A stretch of DNA of 58,241 nt from positions 1 to 58,241 of the forward strand of contig JAGKTQ010000013.1 of the NCBI GenBank assembly GCA_021153325.1, read 5' to 3'. The position numbers and the translations under genes were made by a program. The number at the start of each line of letters is the position of its first letter. The stretch's first letter is position 1. The notes beneath the pieces are model-generated. The model saw only the letters and a list, made by a program, of their open reading frames with translations. It did no database searches and was not told where the DNA came from. Below, in pieces: positions 51,751 to 58,241 of the stretch. The DNA is from Lachnospiraceae bacterium (GTDB lineage Bacteria > Bacillota > Clostridia > Lachnospirales > Lachnospiraceae).

Positions 51751-54165
51751 CTAAATCTGGAATTGTGACATTGCTTCCTCCAGTGCATGAACTCTTGTCA
51801 TAAGCTGCTCTGCCTTTTCTGTCAATCTGGAAATAGAATTTACCTGTTCACTTAAGGTTGCAGTTACTTCTTCTGTTGCTGCTGCAGCTTCTTCAGAAAC
51901 AGCTGAAATGTTGCGGATAGAATCTTCCACACCATCTTTTTCTTCGCCAATTCCCTTCATGCTGGCTGCCATTTCCTGCAAACCAGTAACAAGTTCATCT
52001 ACACAAGTATTGATCGATGCAAAGACTGCAATCGTTTCTTCCAAAGAATCTGCCTGCTTATAAATGTACTCTTCTGTCTTCTGTGCAGAATCTGTAGTCT
52101 GCTGCGTTGTTGTACGGATATCGCCAACAATACCTTTAATCTGATTACCAGCCTGCATTGACTGATCAGCAAGCTTTCTGATCTCATCTGCTACTACAGA
52201 AAATCCTCTGCCGTGTTCTCCTGCCCTTGCAGCTTCAATAGACGCATTCAAGGATAATAAATTCGTCTGCTCTGCAATTTCATTAATAACATTGATGATC
52301 TTCTCGATCTGATCGGACTGCGTTTTAACGTTAACAATATCCTGTCCCAGTTGTTTTGTCAAACGAACCGTTGTTTCGGACTGTTTATTCAGATCCTCAA
52401 TAATAATCTTTCCGCGATTGACCGCATCAATAGCTTTATCTGCCATGCCGCCCATGTTTTCTGCCTGATCACATACAGCAACGATCTGCTCTGAGAAATC
52501 CTGCATCTTTCTACTGCAGTTTTCTGTTTCTTCCGCCTGTGTAACAACACCGCTTGAAACCTCATCTACAGCTGTTGAAATATCATGCATGGAAGTATTG
52601 ATCGTATCCGCTGTCTGTGCCACATTGCCAGAAAGCTCGTTTACTTCTTTTCCAAAGCCCTGTACATCCGTCATCAGACCTCGTACACCACCAAGCATGT
52701 GATTCAAACTGTCATTCAATAGACGGAACTCATCTTTTCTCTTCGTCTTAAATGCAACTGTCAGATCACCCTCTGCTACTTTATCCAGTGCATGGACTGT
52801 ACTTGTCAATGTTGTACTGATGCTGATCGCAATTGCACTTCCGACTACCATTGCCACGATTGCTGCAAGAATAACTAAAACAACCGTGATATTACGGATA
52901 GATTTTGCTTCTGCTACAATATTTGAATACGGAATCAGTCCACAAAGCATAATACCGGTATCTCCAATTGGTGAATAAATATAAAGATAATCTTCCCCAT
53001 TGAATGTAACCTCTTGACTTCCGGCTTCTCCACTCTCTACAGACTGTTGATAGAAATCTGTTCCTGTGAAAATATTTTCTTCTATTCTCTTTGATGTAGT
53101 TGTCTCTCCATCCTCGGACAGCACATCCTGCAAAATAATTTCTCTGCCATCCATCGTAATAATTGCTTTATAACTGTTCTCACCAAGATCCATATTGTCT
53201 AATGCAGATGTGATAGTATCCGCATTAATATCCAAGATCAATACTGCATCTGCAAGCAGGAATTTCTGATAAAATACAAGACCATATTCCTCCTGCGTAA
53301 TTCCCAATTCTTCATCCAAATAAGACTGGCTTCCAAGCCACATATTATTTGCTGAGCTGTTTTCAAAATAAGCCCATTCCGGTGATTCTAACAACTCAGG
53401 ATAAGCATTTTCCAAAAGGATTTTAGAACTTGAACTGATCTGCGTACCTTTTGCAGCTAAAAGATGGTAGCTGGATACATAGCTTGCACTGGATGACATA
53501 TGTATCAAATTTTGTTTTACACTGCGGAAATATTCCACAGATTTTGAGCTTGTATTATCATTATATTTTTCGTAATAGGCAGCTGTATCAGAATCCATAA
53601 CAACCTCAGATGCCTTCGTTGAAATTGTCTCACAAAGCAATTCAAAATACATACTTTCCGTCGAAACCGAACCAAGAGAGGCTTCCTTATACTTGTCGAT
53701 AATCGTTCCAGATGCTTTTTGATAAGAAACTACACCAAGAATAATGATAAAGACTACCGGAACAAGAAAGGCTCCAACAAGTACAGTCTGTATTTTCTGT
53801 GTCTTCATAAAAGCCGGAAGATTAAATTCCTTTTTCTTTCCTTTTTCTTCCGTTTCCTTTTCGCCATCTGTTTTTTTCTTACCAATTTTAGGAATCGTAA
53901 ATTTAGGAATACTGATCTTCGCTTTTTTAGCTGACTTATCTTTTGGAATCTTTTCTTTTTTTACCTTCTCTTTTACTGTCTTTTCTTTCTTGATCTTTTC
54001 TTTTTTAATTTTTTCTTTTTTCGCCCTACCCTTTTTATTTCCGCTGGATTCGGTTACCATTTCATTCTGCTCAACGTCTACACACAAGCTTTGGCTATCC
54101 GCTTCCATTTGTGGAGTCTTCTCTTTTGCTTTTCCCACTCCTATTTTTTGCCTTAGTTTTCCCAT
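51751..54165 (-). CDS. methyl-accepting chemotaxis protein with Lys-rich N-terminal extension
   Basis: 804 residues from ATG 54165 (MGKLRQKIGVGK) with AGGAGGG six bases upstream. The first ~120 residues are cytosolic and extremely basic, with KKEKIKKEKTVKEKVKKEK-like repeats and SIPKFTIPKIGKKK. Then TM1 (VLVGAFLVPVVFIIILGVVSY), an extracellular sensor of about 260 residues, TM2, HAMP, and the signalling domain with NLLSLNASIEAARAGEHGRGFSVVADEIRKLA in short form and Glu-rich methylation helices. Chemoreceptors normally begin directly at TM1, so the extension is unusual. Ligand unknown. Confidence 0.92.
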   Translation of the reverse strand: MGKLRQKIGVGKAKEKTPQMEADSQSLCVDVEQNEMVTESSGNKKGRAKKEKIKKEKIKKEKTVKEKVKKEKIPKDKSAKKAKISIPKFTIPKIGKKKTDGEKETEEKGKKKEFNLPAFMKTQKIQTVLVGAFLVPVVFIIILGVVSYQKASGTIIDKYKEASLGSVSTESMYFELLCETISTKASEVVMDSDTAAYYEKYNDNTSSKSVEYFRSVKQNLIHMSSSASYVSSYHLLAAKGTQISSSSKILLENAYPELLESPEWAYFENSSANNMWLGSQSYLDEELGITQEEYGLVFYQKFLLADAVLILDINADTITSALDNMDLGENSYKAIITMDGREIILQDVLSEDGETTTSKRIEENIFTGTDFYQQSVESGEAGSQEVTFNGEDYLYIYSPIGDTGIMLCGLIPYSNIVAEAKSIRNITVVLVILAAIVAMVVGSAIAISISTTLTSTVHALDKVAEGDLTVAFKTKRKDEFRLLNDSLNHMLGGVRGLMTDVQGFGKEVNELSGNVAQTADTINTSMHDISTAVDEVSSGVVTQAEETENCSRKMQDFSEQIVAVCDQAENMGGMADKAIDAVNRGKIIIEDLNKQSETTVRLTKQLGQDIVNVKTQSDQIEKIINVINEIAEQTNLLSLNASIEAARAGEHGRGFSVVADEIRKLADQSMQAGNQIKGIVGDIRTTTQQTTDSAQKTEEYIYKQADSLEETIAVFASINTCVDELVTGLQEMAASMKGIGEEKDGVEDSIRNISAVSEEAAAATEEVTATLSEQVNSISRLTEKAEQLMTRVHALEEAMSQFQI

Positions 54166-54301
54166 AGTCTGCCCTCCTGCGTACATTATCCCCGATATCG
54201 AACTTTCTTTTTCATCTCCCGTATCACCCAGTGCCGCTTTATAAAACAGAGAAAGTTCTCCAATGCAACGCCGTAATCTTACCTTCTAAATATATAGAAA
54301 T

Positions 54302-54331
54302 ATTTTACCATTTTTACGCTCTTCCGTCCAA
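54302..54331 (-). promoter_or_regulatory. promoter of the chemoreceptor gene
   Basis: TTGGAC (54326-54331), 18-base spacer, TAAAAT (54302-54307). The remaining parts of this 345-base gap are an untranslated leader and the amtB 3' hairpins. Confidence 0.55.
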
Positions 54332-54365
54332 CTATTTCTAGTATTTCTTTTATCTTTATAGGAAG

Positions 54366-54405
54366 GAAAGGAAAAACCCCGGAGTGGTGGAAGCACTCCG
54401 GGGTT
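54366..54405 (-). terminator. intrinsic terminator of the glnK-amtB operon
   Basis: AACCCCGGAGTG / CACTCCGGGGTT, a perfect 12-bp stem (54375-54386 with 54394-54405) followed by TTTCC on the minus strand. Confidence 0.85.
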
Positions 54406-54408
54406 CGT

Positions 54409-54470
54409 TCACAGTCTTAGGGGGGAACTGTGAGTGCATATGCCATGCAGGTGGAGCTGCACGGCATATG
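54409..54470 (-). other. two further hairpins in the amtB 3' region
   Basis: TCACAGT / ACTGTGA (54409-54433) with a C-rich loop on the minus strand, and CATATGCCGTGCAG / CTGCATGGCATATG (54437-54470), 14 bp with a single G-U pair on the minus-strand RNA. The same position is an A-C mismatch in plus-strand RNA, which favours the minus-strand transcript. They precede the terminator. Confidence 0.6.
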
Positions 54471-54510
54471 TTTTTATACTAAACTAAGGGATTAGATAAA
54501 CGCATATTTT

Positions 54511-55800
54511 TTATCTGTCATCATGTAATCTGAAGTTTGCATAAGCATTCACGCCATGTTCATGAATATCAAGTCCATCGATTTCTTCTTCTTCAGAAAC
54601 ACGAAGACCGATTGTTTTATCCAATACTTTAAATAAGATGTATGCACAAACTACAACATATCCGATTACTGCAAGTACACCAAGTAACTGAATGCCTAAG
54701 AATTCAAGTCTTGTTTTACCCATTGCTTCAAGAATGGAAGATTTACAGAAGATACCTACACAAATAGTACCGATACATCCACATCCACCATGAACAGCAA
54801 CTGCACCAACTGGGTCATCAATTTTCACAACTTTATCAAGGAATTCTACTACAAATACTACTACGAAACCTGCGATCACACCGATGATCATTGCAGAATA
54901 ATTAGAAACATAATCACATCCTGCTGTAATTGCCACCAAACCTGCAAGTGTACCATTTAATGTCATAGAAACATCAGGTTTACCATAACGAATCCATGTA
55001 ATTATAAGCACTGTTACTGTTGCCATAACTGCTGCTAAATTTGTTGTCATTGCAATATCACCAAGGCTAGTTGTCGCTCCTGTAGTAGAACCACAGTTAA
55101 ATCCAAACCAGCAGAACCAGAGAATAAATACACCAAGTGCACCCATTACGATATTATGACCTGGAATAGCCTGTGGCTTTCCATTTGCATCATATTTACC
55201 AACACGAGGACCTTCAATAGCTGCTCCGATTAAAGCACAAATACCACCAACCATATGTACTGCTGTAGAACCTGCAAAATCATGGAATCCCATGGAAGAT
55301 AACCAACCATCACTCCAGATCCAGTGTCCTGTTACCGGATAGATAAAGATAGAAATACAAGCACTGTAAATCAAGTAAGATGAGAATTTTGTTCTCTCTG
55401 CCATTGCACCAGATACGATTGTTGCACTTGTTGCACAGAATACAGTGTGGAAAATCATAAATACACCGATTGGAAGACCATTCATCATACCTGCTTCATC
55501 TGCAAGACCAACAGTATTAAAGAATCCTGTTGTTCCGATGAAACCAGCTGCATCTTCACCAAACATAATTGCAAAACCGATCAGGAAGAAGAAAATACTT
55601 CCTAATACAAAGTCCATTAAGTTCTTCATAATAATGTTTCCGGCATTTTTTGCTCTTGTGAAACCTGATTCAACAATTGCGAATCCTGCCTGCATAAAAA
55701 ATACAAGAAATGCTGCAATGCAGGTCCATATGATGTTTATTAGCAACTCAGTTGCTTCTTCTAAAGCCATTCCACTGGCTAATAAGTCTGATAAATACAT
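54511..55800 (-). CDS. amtB: ammonium transporter AmtB
   Basis: 429 residues from ATG 55800 (MYLSDLLASG), behind GAGGAGG; a longer frame has no ribosome site. Eleven TM helices; AIVESGFTRAKNAGNI, DFAGSTAVHMVGGICALIGA (pore His) and GAVAVHGGCGCIGTI (second pore His) are hallmarks of Amt channels. Ammonium uptake, gated by the PII protein encoded just upstream. Confidence 0.95.
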   Translation of the reverse strand: MYLSDLLASGMALEEATELLINIIWTCIAAFLVFFMQAGFAIVESGFTRAKNAGNIIMKNLMDFVLGSIFFFLIGFAIMFGEDAAGFIGTTGFFNTVGLADEAGMMNGLPIGVFMIFHTVFCATSATIVSGAMAERTKFSSYLIYSACISIFIYPVTGHWIWSDGWLSSMGFHDFAGSTAVHMVGGICALIGAAIEGPRVGKYDANGKPQAIPGHNIVMGALGVFILWFCWFGFNCGSTTGATTSLGDIAMTTNLAAVMATVTVLIITWIRYGKPDVSMTLNGTLAGLVAITAGCDYVSNYSAMIIGVIAGFVVVFVVEFLDKVVKIDDPVGAVAVHGGCGCIGTICVGIFCKSSILEAMGKTRLEFLGIQLLGVLAVIGYVVVCAYILFKVLDKTIGLRVSEEEEIDGLDIHEHGVNAYANFRLHDDR

Positions 55801-55850
55801 ACCTTTTTCCTCCTCAGTAAACGCCGTCTTTTCATTCGGCTTATTGTACA

Positions 55851-55892
55851 AAAAAAGATAATATTCGAGCCACCTTTGCTCTCCTATTATCT
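55851..55892 (-). promoter_or_regulatory. terminator-like attenuator between glnK and amtB
   Basis: AGATAATA / TATTATCT outer stem (55856-55863 with 55885-55892) enclosing a GAGC/GCTC stem, followed by TTTTT on the minus strand. It would let glnK be made without amtB unless bypassed. Confidence 0.7.
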
Positions 55893-55968
55893 CCTTTGAT
55901 AATTCGATGTCGGATATTTACATCCAACCAATATGATAAATTTTTTCATAACCTCAGATTCACCGGCT

Positions 55969-56307
55969 TTACAGAGCCTTTTCTCCTCTTTCACCTGTAC
56001 GAATTCTGACTGCATCCTCTACATCATATACGAAAATCTTACCATCACCATAATTTCCGGTATTGATCTCTGCCACGATCTTATCGATCAGAGCTTGTGC
56101 CTTTTCTTCCGGTACTACAGTCTCTACTTTAATCTTTGGTAATAAGTTTACTCTGTATTCAGCGCCACGGTATTTTTTAATAATACCTTTCTGATTACCA
56201 TAACCCATAATGTTTACAACATTAAGACCGTTTACTTCACTTTCATCAAGAATAGCCTTCAAATCTTCCAGCTTTTCTGGTTTAATAATAATTTCCAGCT
56301 TTTTCAT
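55969..56307 (-). CDS. glnK: PII nitrogen regulatory protein GlnK/GlnB
   Basis: 112 residues. MKKLEIIIKPEKLEDLKAIL, the T-loop GYGNQKGIIKKYRGAEYRVN with the tyrosine that can be uridylylated, and GDGKIFVYDVEDAVRIRTGERG (B and C loops) are complete. It binds ATP/ADP and 2-oxoglutarate and plugs AmtB. The gene order glnK-amtB supports this. AAGGAGG precedes the ATG. Confidence 0.95.
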   Translation of the reverse strand: MKKLEIIIKPEKLEDLKAILDESEVNGLNVVNIMGYGNQKGIIKKYRGAEYRVNLLPKIKVETVVPEEKAQALIDKIVAEINTGNYGDGKIFVYDVEDAVRIRTGERGEKAL

Positions 56308-56411
56308 TTTACTACCTCCTTAAGTTTTATTTTCGATGCACTTCCACTCTGCCACTTTCCACGCTGTCATTTGCAATCCCTTTCTGCAATCAAGCAGTAC
56401 ACCGAAACATG

Positions 56412-56447
56412 AAAAAAGGCGCTTCTACTCCTGTAGAAACGCCTTTG
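56412..56447 (-). promoter_or_regulatory. leader terminator (attenuator) of glnK-amtB
   Basis: AAGGCGTTTCTAC / GTAGAAGCGCCTT stem (56416-56428 with 56433-56445) followed by TTTT on the minus strand and headed by ACAAAGGCG. It starts about ten bases below the -10 box, so transcription meets it at once; it is a leader element rather than the end of the GNAT gene. Confidence 0.8.
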
Positions 56448-56457
56448 TTTGAATCCT

Positions 56458-56485
56458 ATTATACACTTTTCATCTCACTTGTCAA
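56458..56485 (-). promoter_or_regulatory. promoter of glnK-amtB
   Basis: TTGACA (56480-56485), 16-base spacer, TATAAT (56458-56463): consensus hexamers. About 150 bases of leader separate it from the glnK ATG. Confidence 0.88.
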
Positions 56486-56520
56486 ACATTTTTTAACAAA
56501 TTTTTTATATTTTTTTCATT

Positions 56521-57438
56521 TTATATTTTTAACCACTCTTCATACCACCTGTTCCGTACCAGTTTCTTCCCTTTTTTCTTGAATTGCAGTTTTTGACATA
56601 ATGCTTTTGATGCGTTATTTTCTTCTTTTATATAAGCAGCTACTTGTTCTATACCAAGCTCCTCTTTTGCATACTGTAAAATAGCACTGCACACTTCAAA
56701 AGCATACCCTTGCCTTTGATAAGATTTGGCAATGACGTAACCAAGCTCTACCATTCCAGTCTCTTCGCGCCAGCTGATTCCTGCACGCCCTATGATTTTG
56801 CCACTTTTCTTTTCCTGTATTGACCAAAGTCCATATTCAAAAAAACCATAAATATTTTTGATATATTTTTTAATATATTCTACTTCCTGTTCTTTTGCCG
56901 GGTACAATCCTTCCATATAAGCTGTAATAGATGGGTCTTTATAAATTTCATAAAAGGAATCTACATCCTCCGTTGTCATTTCCCGTACAATACAGCGTTC
57001 TGTCCTCAAGATTTCCCAAGGAAGTCCCGCATATCTTCTGCATATTCTATCTAAATATATTCCATCTATATTTTCCAGACTTTCTACTGCATAACGGATT
57101 CCATCAAAATTATCATCTTTCATTCTCATGCCAAGGTAAGCGATGCAAGAACACCCTCCCTCTATGGCAAGACGGCATATTTCTGGATCATTGCTGATAA
57201 ATAGCGTCCCATAATTTTTCCTTCGTTTTCCATTCTCTTCCGCTAATTCAGCAAGTATTTCTTCTATTTTAAATTCATTTGTGTTTGCATCTACTCCTAT
57301 ACTACTCTCGTTTTCTGCAATGTACCATAAACTGTCTATCGCTTCTTCTTTCAACATCTTCCTAAAAGCATCCATCTCCCCTTTTGGAATTTTTCTCTCT
57401 AATATGATAACTACTTTTTTTAACATTTTATTTTTCAC
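56521..57438 (-). CDS. GNAT acetyltransferase with extra N-terminal domain (305 aa)
   Basis: The C-terminal half (from about residue 145, ERCIVREMTTEDVDSFYEIY) is a RimJ-type GNAT domain with VELGYVIAKSYQRQGYAFEV as the acetyl-CoA loop and NNASKALCQKLQF. The first ~135 residues form a separate alpha/beta domain (YGTLFISNDPEICRLAIEGGCSCIAYLG), reminiscent of HAD-like sheets but without their catalytic motifs. GTG 57438 or ATG 57426 may be the start; the ribosome site is weak. Substrate unknown. Confidence 0.8.
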   Translation of the reverse strand: MKNKMLKKVVIILERKIPKGEMDAFRKMLKEEAIDSLWYIAENESSIGVDANTNEFKIEEILAELAEENGKRRKNYGTLFISNDPEICRLAIEGGCSCIAYLGMRMKDDNFDGIRYAVESLENIDGIYLDRICRRYAGLPWEILRTERCIVREMTTEDVDSFYEIYKDPSITAYMEGLYPAKEQEVEYIKKYIKNIYGFFEYGLWSIQEKKSGKIIGRAGISWREETGMVELGYVIAKSYQRQGYAFEVCSAILQYAKEELGIEQVAAYIKEENNASKALCQKLQFKKKGKKLVRNRWYEEWLKI

Positions 57439-57550
57439 ACTTTCTTATATTCCAATTTATCTCGTACACTTTTTCCTTTACGAATGGCAATATATCCGAT
57501 AAAATAATAATCATATTGTAAACTAAAAAAATGCAGAAAGGAACACAATT

Positions 57551-58072
57551 ATGGCACAAAATCCAATTGTTACAATTACAATGGAAAACGGAGATGTTAT
57601 AAAGGCAGAATTATATCCTGAAATTGCTCCTGTTTCCGTAAACAACTTTATCAGCTTGATCAATAAAAATTTCTATGACGGACTTATTTTCCACAGAGTC
57701 ATTAAAGGGTTTATGATTCAGGGAGGCTGCCCTGAAGGCAGCGGAATGGGTGGCCCAGGCTATTCCATCAAAGGTGAATTTTCCGGTAATGGATTTGAAA
57801 ATAATTTAAAACATACCGAAGGAGTGCTTTCTATGGCACGCAGCATGCATCCAGACTCTGCTGGTTCCCAGTTCTTCATCATGCATAAAAATGCTCCTCA
57901 CTTAGATGGCTCTTATGCAGCTTTTGGTAAGGTTATCGAAGGAATGGATGTAGTAAATAAGATTGCTGAAACAAGAACAGATTATTCCGATCGTCCATTA
58001 GAACCTCAAATTATGAAAACAGTTACGGTGGAAACTTTTGGGGAGGTTTATCCAGAACCTGAAACAATGTAG
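57551..58072 (+). CDS. peptidyl-prolyl cis-trans isomerase, cyclophilin type
   Basis: 173 residues. FHRVIKGFMIQGGCPEGSGMGGPGYSI, GVLSMARSMHPDSAGSQFFIM and HLDGSYAAFGKVIEGMDVV are the cyclophilin core with the catalytic Arg and the QFFI block. No signal peptide, so cytosolic. AGAAAGG lies before the ATG. The 169 bases after it hold no gene; an AT-rich CTTATATAAG palindrome is the only feature seen. Confidence 0.95.
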   Translation: MAQNPIVTITMENGDVIKAELYPEIAPVSVNNFISLINKNFYDGLIFHRVIKGFMIQGGCPEGSGMGGPGYSIKGEFSGNGFENNLKHTEGVLSMARSMHPDSAGSQFFIMHKNAPHLDGSYAAFGKVIEGMDVVNKIAETRTDYSDRPLEPQIMKTVTVETFGEVYPEPETM

Positions 58073-58241
58073 GCTTTTATACGTTCATATTTTGTTTACA
58101 TTTCATTCAGAGAAACTTAATTTGAAAATCATGGTTTAGACACTTCTCTTTTATATACTACTTATATAAGATAAATGAATAAGCTAACAAGAAGTAATTT
58201 GATTTTTAAATAACTTTTTCATAATAATTGCCAAGTAAAGC

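Noticed and set aside
53744..54244. Plus-strand open frame opposite the start of the chemoreceptor
   Set aside because: Phe/Ser-rich product mirrors the Lys-rich extension; it is a composition artefact.
56412..56447. Hairpin read simply as the terminator of the GNAT gene
   Set aside because: A consensus promoter lies between the GNAT stop and the hairpin, so it belongs to the glnK leader, although it could also stop read-through from upstream.
1..58241. CRISPR arrays, prophage structural genes, insertion-sequence transposases
   Set aside because: No regularly spaced repeats, no capsid, tail or terminase genes and no transposase frames were seen on either strand.

Overview
The window is a low-GC chromosomal stretch of a Gram-positive anaerobe, almost certainly a Lachnospiraceae-type Clostridia. 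The evidence is the gene content: type III glutamine synthetases, DapL (LL-diaminopimelate aminotransferase), RNase J, an IreB-RuvX-DUF1292-Fur block, an hrcA-grpE-dnaK-dnaJ operon with a CIRCE operator, XpaC/TelA, a flotillin, a DUF6465 protein and FtsEX with an M23 hydrolase. No rRNA is present; one tRNA (Gln, CTG) is. Nearly all genes lie on the minus strand; only the HPr-like gene, dapL and the cyclophilin gene are on plus.

Layout. 1-5060 is accessory DNA: an LPD28-type protein cut by the window edge, a run of unrecognised small genes with a lipoprotein, and a three-gene DUF3791/DUF3990 cassette resembling an ADP-ribosyltransferase toxin module. It ends inside uvrB: at 5061-5062 the uvrB reading frame breaks exactly at a GA dinucleotide, leaving only the first ~90 residues. 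This looks like one end of an integrated mobile element whose other end lies beyond the left edge.

5062-19000 is backbone: a small membrane protein, an HD-GYP protein, an SGNH-like surface protein, the ftsE-ftsX-M23 peptidase-CtpA cell-wall block with a CdaR-type regulator upstream, a CpsF/TagA-type glycosyltransferase and a GT-C membrane glycosyltransferase, a CPBP protease, CvfB and an acyl-ACP thioesterase. 19051-23780 holds tRNA-Gln and two tandem glnN paralogues. 23897-29879 is an IreB-RuvX-YrzB-Fur-RNase J-YlbF-MltG-like-TrmR-TrhP(U32) block, comparable to the yrrK-yrrO region of Bacillus. 30000-38473 carries tRNA and sulfur-transfer genes (mtaB, thiI, cysteine desulfurase), rsmE/prmA and telA/xpaC, with the orphan HPr-like gene. 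38625-43677 is the heat-shock operon. 43902-54165 holds flotillin, dapL, DUF6465, uppP, patatin, an aminotransferase, manA and a large chemotaxis receptor. 54511-56307 is glnK-amtB; a GNAT protein and a cyclophilin close the window.

The strongest regulatory theme is nitrogen. The glnK-amtB operon and one of the two glnN genes share the same leader design, a promoter followed directly by an ACAAAGGCGTT-headed intrinsic terminator. A further terminator sits between glnK and amtB, and three hairpins follow amtB. The second glnN has an ordinary promoter and no attenuator. This suggests premature termination as a common control of ammonium uptake and assimilation; the controlling factor is not visible here.
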